DNA of 64,000 bases from Chenopodium formosanum (taxonomy: Eukaryota; Streptophyta; Magnoliopsida; Caryophyllales; Amaranthaceae), in contig CM044862.1 of assembly GCA_024500155.1 (NCBI GenBank), forward strand, positions 43,224,001 through 43,288,000, in the 5' to 3' direction. The notes beneath the pieces were generated by a model. The model saw only the letters and a list, made by a program, of their open reading frames with translations. It was not told the origin of the DNA and made no database searches. The translations under genes and the position numbers were made by a program. Shown in pieces: positions 35,918 to 45,700 of the stretch. Numbering within the stretch: the stretch's first letter is position 1; each line of letters opens with the position of its first letter.

Positions 35918-37196
35918 TGAAAGGAATGGTGTCCTTCGAACAAGTGTATTATTTTGATAGCAGGTTAAGAATTATTAGAAAGCTAATATATTCAGTAAAG
36001 TCAAGTGATCGGAATGCCTGGGTGGAGGCCGCTTTCGATAAGTAATATTAATATAATTAATATTACAGCTTAATCTTGACTGAACCCTTCGGGTCACACC
36101 CAAGAAAAATATACGAACCAACTCGACGAATTAATTCGGAAGAAATTAATTCGTCGCCCGAGGGTTAAACATTTAGACGTCTGAAATTCGAGCTTAGAAC
36201 GTCGAAACCGATCGTCGGAAGTCGAGTCAAAATAATAAAAGACGAGACGCGCAAAAATAATAATAAATCGACCATATTCCCAAAATACCCCTAGCATCGG
36301 AGTGCCCCGAGCATCCGATTGCTAGGGGCAAAAATGTCCTAGCAAAGGTGGCTAGCAAGCACCAAGCCGAGCCTAGCATGGCTGGCTGGTGCGTGCTAGC
36401 GCACCGTGCTAGCATCCACGGCCAGCAGCCGCAGCACGTGGTGCGTGCAGCAGCTAGCTGCCGCGGCTAGACACGCTAGCACAGCAGCAGCCGCACCGCG
36501 CCACAGCAGCATTTGGGTGCGGGCTGGGCTCGCTGGGCTCGGGCTTGGCTCTTGGCTTGGCTCGGGCCATAGGGCCGTGGATTAAGGGGAAGCATGGAAT
36601 ATGGGAACAAGTGGGAGAGGATATGTGGCACAAGGAGAGTATTGAGTGGGGAGCAAGAATAGTCCCCTACTCTCCAAGTGGTCCTCACCAACCCATCTCA
36701 CATGGTAATGCCACTTGTAGATTTATTATTAGTTTGCAATTTTAATTTAATTTAGGTTTAAATTAATTTGTGGATTTTCATGATCCCACATTGATGGGAT
36801 AGAAATTTCCACTCATACTTTCCTCTATAAATACCAACCTTGGGATTTGGAGTAAAGTGCTTGAGTGGGAGTTAAAAAGAGCATTCCATAATTTTTGGGA
36901 AAACTCTTAAACTCATATAACACTCGGGTTTTGGTCGGACCTTGCTAACCCCAAGGTAGCGAAACTTAAAGTTGTGATCACCTTTTTGTGGGTGGATACC
37001 ATCGGAGGCGCGGCGCTTGACGTGCTCGTAGCTTTCAAGTAAGAGCCCCGGTTTTTGGGCGAAGCTTGCTTCGAGGGTAAGATTCGTTATCTTTTCTTTG
37101 TGAATATTTATTTATGCTTTATGATTTTAATTACTGCGAGTGGTTCCTCGGGTCGGGGTTCTTTCCGCGGTGAGTCGGACTCACCAAACCCCAACA
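35918..37196 (+). repeat. 3' LTR of Cop1
   Basis: Starts TGAAAGGAATGG and ends CCCCAACA. TATA box at 36826-36833. Compared with the 5' LTR it has an extra GC-rich segment around 36400-36480. Confidence 0.93.
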
Positions 37197-37201
37197 ATTC
37201 T
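37197..37201. repeat. Target site duplication of Cop1 (right copy, ATTCT)
   Basis: Identical to 27258-27262. Confidence 0.9.
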
Positions 37202-37392
37202 AAAGCAATGAGTATCAACATCCCAATATTCTAGAGCGGTATGAATAAAATCTAAGTCAAGATCTACCCCTTTGAATTGATACCATAAATTCCCCCTAAG
37301 TGGAACACATCTAATTCTTTTCTTTTTTTTGCATTAAGAGACCGACACCATTCATGGGTGTACTGAGTAAAAGTTTTGGTGACTAGAGACAT
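37197..37392 (-). pseudogene. Antisense gene of TatB, first fragment (DUF7745-like)
   Basis: The ATG is at 37390-37392 (MSLVTKTFTQYTHEWCRSL). An A8 run at about 37322-37329 seems to have changed length, because the conserved-looking part (FIHTALEYWDVDTHCFR, about 37202-37252) is in another frame. That part, followed across the insertion by the piece at 15739-15865, resembles the W-x(5)-C-F ... P-x-x-E-E pattern of DUF7745-type plant proteins. I base this on memory of the family pattern, so the name is tentative; the antisense reading frame and its interruption are directly visible. Confidence 0.5.
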
Positions 37393-37464
37393 GATATTAT
37401 TTTTCCAAAGCTAAGAATTATTTTATTTGCTGAAAATATGAAAAGAATCGGCTGGGCAGGGGGC

Positions 37465-37592
37465 TATTTATGCACGAAATCCGAGCAGTTTTAATCTAGG
37501 AAGTATACGGAGTTAGCGCTATTTGGCGCCAAACATTAAGTGTAGCGCCCGGCGCTACACCAAAACGCGTGGCGCCAGCTAGCGCCAATTTT
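37465..37592 (-). promoter_or_regulatory. Putative promoter of the first TatB antisense gene
   Basis: On the minus strand, a cluster of GGCGCC/GGCGCT motifs (37500-37592) is followed by CATAAATAG (about 37468-37476), about 75 bp upstream of the ATG at 37392. The layout is that of the LTR promoter. Confidence 0.5.
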
Positions 37593-38112
37593 CCTCGTCG
37601 TACGCTGTTTCTAAAACCGCGTTTTTACCTTAATTCGAGTCTGCTATTGACTTTACGGCTCCCATATTTTTTTCTAAAAATCATTTTTTAATTAATTAAT
37701 ATATCTATTATATTAATTATATTACTTTTTTGAAATTTTATTTAGATTAATTTCCAAGTTTTTATAAACCCAATATTTTATTTGACTTTTTCTTTTTTTC
37801 TTTTTTCATTTTTTCTTTTTGGGGGAGAAAGTCAGATACCCTCCATCAATAATAAAAATGACGGAATAAAAATGACGGAATTTTTTGTGCAAAATTACTT
37901 GTCACACTTTCTTGCACACACAAACATGCACATAATAATAATGATAAAAAAAATTAAAAATTATGATATGTAAAATAAACTCATAATAGTATGTATATAC
38001 AAAATATGTCTAAAAATTGAGTCTAACTAAAAGGCAAAGTTCTATACAAAGTCAAACAATTAAAAAGCACAGGTACAAACTACGGCGCCGGGGGAGGCAA
38101 ACCCATCATCGC
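37593..38112. other. AT-rich spacer between the two TatB antisense genes
   Basis: No credible coding frame. It includes polypyrimidine runs (37780-37820) and AT-rich sequence. On the minus strand it would hold the 3' end of the downstream plant mobile domain gene and the region upstream of the next promoter. Confidence 0.5.
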
Positions 38113-40432
38113 TTAAAACTCCACCGTACGAGGAGTAACCTCTCCACCTACTCCACCTCCAGCTCTAGTGTAAGCTCCAGTCTCCGCATGAGGAGGAAAA
38201 CTGAACGTGGGACCGGTCCACCCCTGATCAACCTGAGGCTGAGGCTGCGAAGGCTGTTGCGATGACGAGCCGACCTCGTACATCCCACCACCTCTAAGAG
38301 CTGAGGTAGCCTCTCCCTGGCCTATCGGCGCAGCATGAGCACCCTTAGAGGAGGAACCTGAGCCCTCTGCTGCATCAGTATGGGCAGCCTCAGAACGACC
38401 ACCCCTACCTCCTGAAATAGTGCAGCGACATCTTGAGCTAGACCTCGCCGGATCCCTCCGCACCTCACGTCTCGTGCGGGTACGAGAAGGAATGGGCTGA
38501 CCTTGCAAAAGGAATTAAAATAAAAAAAAAACAAGGGAAAATCGAAGCGGTAGTGCAAAAACATATGAAAGAAAGACTACCTCCTGAACGGCGTCGTCTC
38601 GACGGCAAGTATCCATGTTCCTCATCCGGATAAGCTGGCTCCGAAAGGCATATATACATCGTGTCATCGCCGAAACTACCTCGCGCAAAAACTGTCAATG
38701 AAATAAGTCAGTAAACATGCATAATATATATGGAAGAAAGTTGCAAATAAATAGGCTTACCCGAGTCTGGTGGCGAGGAATCGACCGCTCCACGAAGCGC
38801 TCGTCCTCAGGAGCCGGAGGAATCATCTCCTCAATCGGCCCGTATGTCCCCTGGTAATGGATAGACATACGGGGTGGCACGAACTCAGCAGCATCGTTCT
38901 GATAAAGCAAAACAAAGTCAGTGAAGCATTACTTGGGGGCTACTTAACGAAAGATAAAAGCTGAAAAATCGTACCGCCACATACTCAGCCGGTACAGGAA
39001 CTGGAGCTAACAACGGCAGTAGCTCTTCTGCATAGCATCGCCCAGGGATCGTGCAAGATCGTTAAGGGGTACCAGCTCCCTCTAACATGCTCAACAACCT
39101 CGCGGCGTTAAACATGTGACGTGGTGGAGGAGCAGGAACGACAAAAATATCGGAGGAATGATGTCTAGAAACCCTTTCTCCAAGGTATACGGTCGCTCCA
39201 TAGGTCCCCGAGAAATAGCGAGGCTCAGCGGAATACTGCGCGGCTAACCCAAGGACTGCTAGGCCGACCCACGGCCGGTACAACACCTCAGGCTCCTGCA
39301 AAGAGCGTCAATCAGGAGAAAATCTATCTAAAGCATCACAAAATGGCAAATAAGAAAAGAATCATACCGCGATGATCCAGTCTTGGACATACGCAGTGGC
39401 CAACCCCACATGGCGGCTGCACCAGGAAGCACTCACTAGAAACTTGCGCGGCGACGGTCTAGCCGGCGTAGCAGAAGGGAAGTACTTGTAGAACCAGATC
39501 TACAAGGAGTTAAAATTATCAGCAAGTGCTAGCTAAAGTGTAGAGCTAAATTTTATAGGGAATAATGTTTACCTCTACGACCCTCCAAAAGCTGGACAAA
39601 GCAACATTCGTCCCAAAGGACCGGTGTCGACACGAGTCCCTCAGCGCTCCAATGAAGTCATCATAGGCCAAGTTGGCCAAGTCATAAGTCCCGATCCGAG
39701 GTATATCGCGGACAGCAGGAAGGTAGTAAAGCAGCGCCCTACTACCCTTGTCAAGGGAGAACGTCCCTGACAACAAAATAAGCACAAAGATGCGCACCCG
39801 CTGCTTTCGGGTGGTCGCACCATTGTCAAAAGCCGCTGCCAGAGTCGAACGGCGAATCCCTCTAGCGCTGAACTGAGACGACTTTACCTCAGCTCGAGCC
39901 CAAATGGTAATCGGCGCCAACAGCTCCTCGACCTCAGGGGAAAAGACGTCAATCCCGCTGTCGAACGGCAATGGCACAGAGCTAAACTCCAGTCCTATGA
40001 TGAGACTGATGTCGGCAAGAGTGACCATCATCTCACCCCAAGGAAAGTGGAAAGTGTTGGCGGTGTCCCAGAAGAACTCCACCAGAGCACACACCACATG
40101 GTGACCTCCGCTGGAGGCAACCATCGCCTCGGAAGTCTCATACAACGCAGCAAGACCGCAAGACTCCCATAGGATTCTCATCTCGACATCTATGGCAATG
40201 TACATCTTGTACAGATCGCCCAAACCGTCACGGTCGCAGCCATGACAGCGCGTCCTCCCAACGGTGATACCCCGTCTCACCCTCTCAGAAATATGGTGGA
40301 CGGGGGGAAAGAACAAGGTCCTCTCATCCCACTCAAGGAGTCGACCAAGTGAAGTGGACGGCTTGGCATCGTCCTCCACGGGCTTATGCTCCCGTCGAAC
40401 GTCACAGGACCGTGAACCAGAGTACGTAGTAC
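38113..40432 (-). pseudogene. Antisense six-exon plant mobile domain (PMD) gene in TatB
   Basis: Exons on the minus strand are about 40432-39573, 39499-39368, 39295-38975, 38898-38761, 38691-38581 and 38496-38113, all with GT/AG borders; every traced intron after exon 1 is phase 0. Exon 1 carries the plant mobile domain core (CGLAALYE ... ALVEFFWDTANTFHFPWGEM, then VTLADISLIIGLEF). Exon 2 has WFYKYF and exon 3 LYRPWVGLAVL, both in the order seen in MAIN-like proteins. The tail is basic then Gly/Ser/Gln-rich. A TAA within exon 3 (39062-39064) breaks it. The 5' end is unresolved: an acceptor TTTTAG near 40432 suggests an upstream non-coding exon. PMD proteins are involved in silencing and genome stability in plants and are also carried by transposons. 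Confidence 0.78.
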
Positions 40433-40800
40433 TAAAATAGAGTACAAATTCAAATTGAGCATAACGTCATTTTTCAAGCAATCAAACAATTTGTTGCAAT
40501 ACTATAGTAATTATTGTGACAAATTGGACAAGAATTGCTAGCAAAAACATCAAGAACGGGCTACATTGCATTCCCGACCTTAAGAGGTTCAACAATGGCA
40601 ATTCGTTCATTTCTTCACCAAATTGAGTCAAACAAGTTTCAAATTACTCCCAAGGTAATATATAAACATAATCAAGCAATTTCATGGCATAAAATTTGAC
40701 AAACAAAGAGAATTGAGCATTCTAAGTTTCAAAATTTCATAAAATTCGAAAATAAACACATGCAAAATTCATAAAAACCGGTGTGAGTTCGAAGAAAACT
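40433..40800 (-). other. Probable first intron of the TatB PMD gene
   Basis: AT-rich, with no coding frame. On the minus strand it starts with a strong donor (GTAAGT, about 40797-40802) and ends near TTTTAG at about 40433. The exon model upstream of 40432 is an inference. Confidence 0.45.
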
Positions 40801-41095
40801 TACATAGATCGGGAAAATGGATGAAATGATCTTTAATTTGCAACAAATTTGAGTGAATTTTGTTGAGAAACGAGCAAGAACGAAGGACATGAAATTCTAA
40901 GAATTTTCGAGCAAAACGCAACGAGCAACAGCGAAAATTAAGAAGAAAATGGTATTTAAGGAATACCCTATTCTGTTGCCAAGCGCTAGATCTTAGCGTC
41001 AACATATAGGCTTGGCTCCTGGCGCCAATCCCAGCGTCTGGCACTACAGCTAGTTATGTGCCGCTGATGTATTTTCAGCGGCGCCAGGATGTTCA
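40801..41095 (-). promoter_or_regulatory. Putative promoter and 5' untranslated exon of the TatB PMD gene
   Basis: A GGCGCC/GGCGCT cluster (about 40980-41090) is followed on the minus strand by a TATA-like CTTAAATACC (about 40955-40964) and a CT-rich non-coding exon that ends at the donor near 40802. The order is the same as in the LTR and in front of the other antisense gene. Confidence 0.5.
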
Positions 41096-41450
41096 GCTAC
41101 TCAATGAAGTTGTTCTACCTTTTTGCAATATGTTTTGGGTTCCTTGGTATGCCAATTAGCCCTTCTGAGCAATTTGACATGATTTTTAGTAATCGGCTTG
41201 ATTGCACGAAGTGAACGACCTGATGAAAGATCGTCTCACTTAGCTTAAAGCGCCTAAGCATTGGCTCATTAACAAAAGGCACCGGCATAGTGGTTCATCC
41301 ACAAAAGGCATCGACGTACAGGTTCAAAAGCAATAAAAGCGCCGACATACAGGCGTAGCGGAAGCCAAGTTCAAGCGAGCTTTTAAAGATCGATAAAGAG
41401 GAGATCTTCGGTAATTTCCTTCGAAAATTATCGCAACAAATGAGGATTGT
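41096..41450 (+). other. 3' untranslated region of TatB before the tandem repeats
   Basis: Non-coding on both strands. Short repeated words such as 'cacaaaaggca' (41291, and near 41273) hint at decayed repeats. Confidence 0.5.
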
Positions 41451-41795
41451 TTCAAGCGAGGATATCTTCGACGACATTCCCTAGATTGTGGAGAGTTGTC
41501 ATAAACAACTGAAAGTGATTTCAAGCAAAATTGTCTTCGATCATGTTCCCTTGGACGTGGAAGATGGTCACATAGCAGAAGAGGATTGTTTCAAGCGAAG
41601 AAATCTTCGATAGTATTCCCTTGGATGTGGAATATTATCAATGCTGTAGAGGATTGTTTCAAGCGAAACAATCTTCGATGGTATTCCCTTGGGCGTGGAA
41701 TATTATCAAAGCGGAAGAGGATCATTTCAAGCGGAGCAGTCTTCTATATTGGAAGCTGTTACAAGCGTAGCAGTTTTCAAGCGGGATGGCATTCT
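41451..41795 (+). repeat. Degenerate ~69-bp tandem repeats in the TatB 3' region
   Basis: The word ttcaagc recurs at 41451, 41520, 41590, 41658 and 41726 (spacing 68-70). Each unit has 'tcttcga', 'ttccctt' and 'gtggaa' in the same order. Such variable tandem repeats near the 3' LTR are typical of Tat elements and have been proposed as seeds of satellite DNA. Confidence 0.85.
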
Positions 41796-42033
41796 CTTGG
41801 CAGGATGTCATTAAAACAACAGTAATGCAACAGCAAATCAGTTACCTTCAGAGACGTGTGCTCGACGGTGCAATATACGTGTTTCTTAACTCTTTTATCT
41901 GTTTGACTAACGCTAGTTTGCAGGTATCGGCGTTACAAGAGTGATTTAGGATCGCAGAACGTTTTGAATCATTCTCTGTCCCTATCGATACTTTGACTTT
42001 TGTTTTCGAAACTTGCGTTTCTCAAAACTCAGT
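41796..42033 (+). other. TatB sequence between tandem repeats and polypurine tract
   Basis: Non-coding. Nothing is recognised beyond its place just before the polypurine tract. Confidence 0.5.
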
Positions 42034-42047
42034 AAAAGTGGGGGCTT
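42034..42047 (+). promoter_or_regulatory. Polypurine tract of TatB
   Basis: AAAAGTGGGGGCTT ends one base before the LTR's TG. It is the expected primer site for plus-strand DNA and fixes the LTR start. Confidence 0.85.
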
Positions 42048-42048
42048 C

Positions 42049-42799
42049 TGTAGACACCCATTTGTATCTCCCCAAAACCAAACCCAGTGATGAGTACCTT
42101 TCGTGTCGTATCATAATCGAATGAAGTGAAAGTGTAGAAAGTTTAGTGTTGCGAATAGTTTTAATTTCTTTTCTCTTCTCTCTGTTTTTGAAAATTTATT
42201 TTAAGAAAAAACAGTCAATCCAGTTTGGTTGGTCCATGATATGAATCCAATAGTAGTGTAATTGGATGGGACTTAACAAAAGCTTTCCAACGATATATTA
42301 TAAGCCCAATTCCGATAAAAATTGAGGAAATTATGGGCAATTTACTAAACTGGGCTCGGTTTGAGCCTTATATGCGGCCTAATGATCTAAGGGAGGGCCT
42401 AATATAGATTTATCATTCCTAATGAAATTAGGAATGGTTTTAGTCTTCTTGATTCTTCTAGAAGGTTCTTTTCATTCCCAATTCAATTAGCATTAATAAA
42501 TTGACTTTTGTTGATTTTTCAGAGTTTTAATTAAAATCAAAGAACATATTTTGAGGAAAATACGATTTTATCCTCATGTACGGCAATTTTTATCAGATTT
42601 TAACAAAACGCGTGAATTTCTGAATCAGCGCCAAACGCCAGCAGTAGCGCCTGGCGCTATGCTTGTGGCGCTAGCATTGGCGCCTGGTGCTAATGTTGGC
42701 GTCTGGCGCCAATAGCTAGCGTTGGCGCTAATTAGGTTTTATTTGCACCAGAACTCTGTTTTGATATTTTATATTTTTGGCTGATTTTCTCTATAAAGG
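42049..42799 (+). repeat. 3' LTR of TatB, truncated at its TATA box
   Basis: Starts TGTAGACACCC and aligns with the minus strand of 8035 down to about 7320 (same GGCGCC cluster, same TTTTCTCTATAAA). The TATA box is at 42792-42797; the next bases are satellite. About 1.1 kb of LTR is missing. Confidence 0.88.
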
Positions 42800-45700
42800 C
42801 AAACACATTCAAACAAAGCTTTTTGAATCAAATGAAAGTCAAACATATTCAAACAAATATTTTTAGATCGAAATACAGTCAAACACATTCAAACAAAGCT
42901 TTTTGAATCAAATGAAAGTCAAACACATTCAAAAAAATCTTTTTGATTCGAAATAAAGTCAAACACATTCAAACAAAGATTTTCGAATCAAATGAAAGTC
43001 AAACACATTCAAACAAAGATTTTTGAAACAAATGAAAGAAAAACACATTCAAATAAATCTTTTTGAATCGAAATAAAGTCAAACACATTCAAACAAAGCT
43101 TTTTGAATCAAATGAAAATTAAACACATTCAAACAAAGATTTTTGAATCAAATAAAAGTCAAACACATTAAAAAAAAATCTTGTTGAATCGAAATAAAGT
43201 CAAACACATTCAAACAAATAAATCTTTTTGAATCAAATGAAAGTCAAACACATTCAAACAATTCTTTTTAAATCATTTGAAAGTCAAACGCATTCAAACA
43301 TAGCTTTTTGAATCAAATGAAATTCAAACACATTCAAACAAAGCTTTTTGATTCAAATAAAAGTCAAACACATTCAAACAAATCTTTTTAGATCGAAATA
43401 CAATTAAACACATTCTAAAAAAGTTTTATGAATCAAAAGAAAGTCAAACACATTCTAACAATTCTTTTTGAATCGAAATAAGTAAAACACATTCAAACAA
43501 AGTTTTTTTAATCAAAAGAAAGTCAAACACATTCAAACAAAACTTTTTGAATAAAAAAAAAGTCAAACACATTCAAACAAAGCTTTTAAACTCAAATGAA
43601 AGTTAAACACATTCAAACGAATCTTTTTGAATCAAAAGAAAGTCAAACACATTCAAACAAAGCTTTTTGAATCAAAATAAAGTCAAACACATTTATACAT
43701 AGCTTTTTGAATCAAATGAAAGTCAAACACATTCAAACAAAGCTTTTTGAATCAAATGAAAGTCAAACACATTCAAACAAGTCTTTATAGATCGAAATAC
43801 AGTCAGACACATTCAAAAAAAGCTTTATGTATCAAAAGAAAGTGAAACACATTCTAACATGTCTTTTTAAATCGAAAAAAAAGTAAAACCATTTAAACAA
43901 AGTTTTTTTAATGAAAAGAAAGTCAAACACATTCAAACAAAGCTTTTTGAATCAAATGAAAGTCAAACACATTCAAACAAAAATGTTTAGATCACATGAA
44001 AGTCAAACACATTCAAACACATTCAAAAAAAGCTTTTTGAATGAAATGAAAGTAAAACACATTCAAATAAATCTTTTTGAATCGAAATAAAGTCAAACAC
44101 ATTCAAACAAAGCTTTTTTCATCAATAAAGTTAAACACCTTCAAACAAAGCTTTTTAAATCAAATGAAAGTTAAACACAATAAAAAAAAATCTTTTTGAA
44201 TCGAAATAAAGTCAAACACATTCAAAAAAAGCTTAATGAATCAAATGAAAGTCAAACACATTCAAACAAATCTTTTTAGATCGAAATACAATCAAGCACA
44301 TCCAAAAAAAGCTCTATGAATCAAAAGATATTCAAACACATTCTAACACATTCTAACAATTCTTTTTGAATCGAAAAAAAGTAAAAACACATTCAAACAA
44401 AGTTTTTTAATTAAAAGAAAGTCAAACACATTCGAACAAAGCTTTTTGAATCAAAATAAAGTCAAACACATTCAAACATAGTTTTTTGAATCAATGAAAG
44501 TCAAACACATTAAAACAAATCTTTTTGAATCAAATGAGAGTCAAACACATTCAAACAAATCTTTTTAGATCGAAATACAGTCAAACACATTCAAACAAAG
44601 CTTTATGAATTAAAAGAAAGTCAAACACATTCTAACAATTCTTTTTAAATCGAAAAAAAGTAAAAAAAAACATTCAAACAAAGCTTTTGAATCAAAAGAA
44701 AGTCAAACACATTTAAACAAAGCTTTTTTAATAAATAGAAAGTCAAACAGATTCAAACAATTCTTTTTAAATCATTTGAAATTCAAACGCATTCAAACAT
44801 AGCTATTTGAATCAAATGAAAGTCAAACATATTCATACAAAACTTTTTGAATCAAATGAAAATGAAACACATTCAAATAAATCTTTTTAAATCAAATGAA
44901 AGTTAAACACATTCAATCAAACCTTTTTGAATTAAATGAAAGTCAAACACATTCAATAAAATCTTTTTGAATCGAAATAAAGTCAAACACATTCAAACTT
45001 AGCTTTTTAAATCAAATGAAAGTCACACACATTCAAACAAATCTTTTTAGATCGAAATACAGTCAAACACATTCAAACAAAGCTTTTTGAATCAAATGAA
45101 ATTCAAAAACACTTAAAAAAATCTTTTTGATTTGAAATAAAGTCAAACACATTCAAACTAAGATTTTTAAATCAAATTAAAGTCAAACACATTCAAACAA
45201 AGATTTTTGAATCAAATGAAAGAAAAACACATTCAAATAAATCTTTTTGAATCAAAATAAAGTCAAATACATTCAAACTAAGCTTTTTGAATCAAATGAA
45301 AAATAAACACTTTCTAACAAAGCTTTTTGAATCAAATGAATGTCAAACACATTCAAAAAAAACTTATTGAATCGAAATAAAGTCAAACACATTCAAACAA
45401 TTAAAGCTTTTGGAATGAAACGAAAGTCAAACACATTCAAAAAAAAAAATATTGAATCCAAATAAAGTTAAACACATTCAAACAAATAAAGCTTTTTGAA
45501 CTAAATGAAAGTCAAACACATTAAAACAATTCTTTTGAAATCATTTGAAAGTTAAATGCAATCAAACATAGCTTTTTGAATCAAATGAAAGTCAAACATA
45601 TTGAAACAAAGCTTTTTGAATCAATTGAAAGTCAAACACATTCAAACAAATCTTTTTAGATCGAAACACAGTCAATCAGATTGTACAAAAGTTTTATGAA

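Larger units (their letters stand above)
37197..42799 (+). mobile_element. TatB, right segment: antisense genes, 3' untranslated repeats, truncated 3' LTR
   Basis: After removal of TatC and Cop1, the minus-strand reading frame at 37202 joins that at 15865, so this is the same element as 8036-15865. It ends with a polypurine tract and a 3' LTR that aligns with the TatA LTR up to the TATA box. Confidence 0.85.

Noticed and set aside
42049..42799. Solo LTR
   Set aside because: A polypurine tract and TatB internal sequence lie directly upstream, so it is a 3' LTR of a larger element that was cut on its right side.
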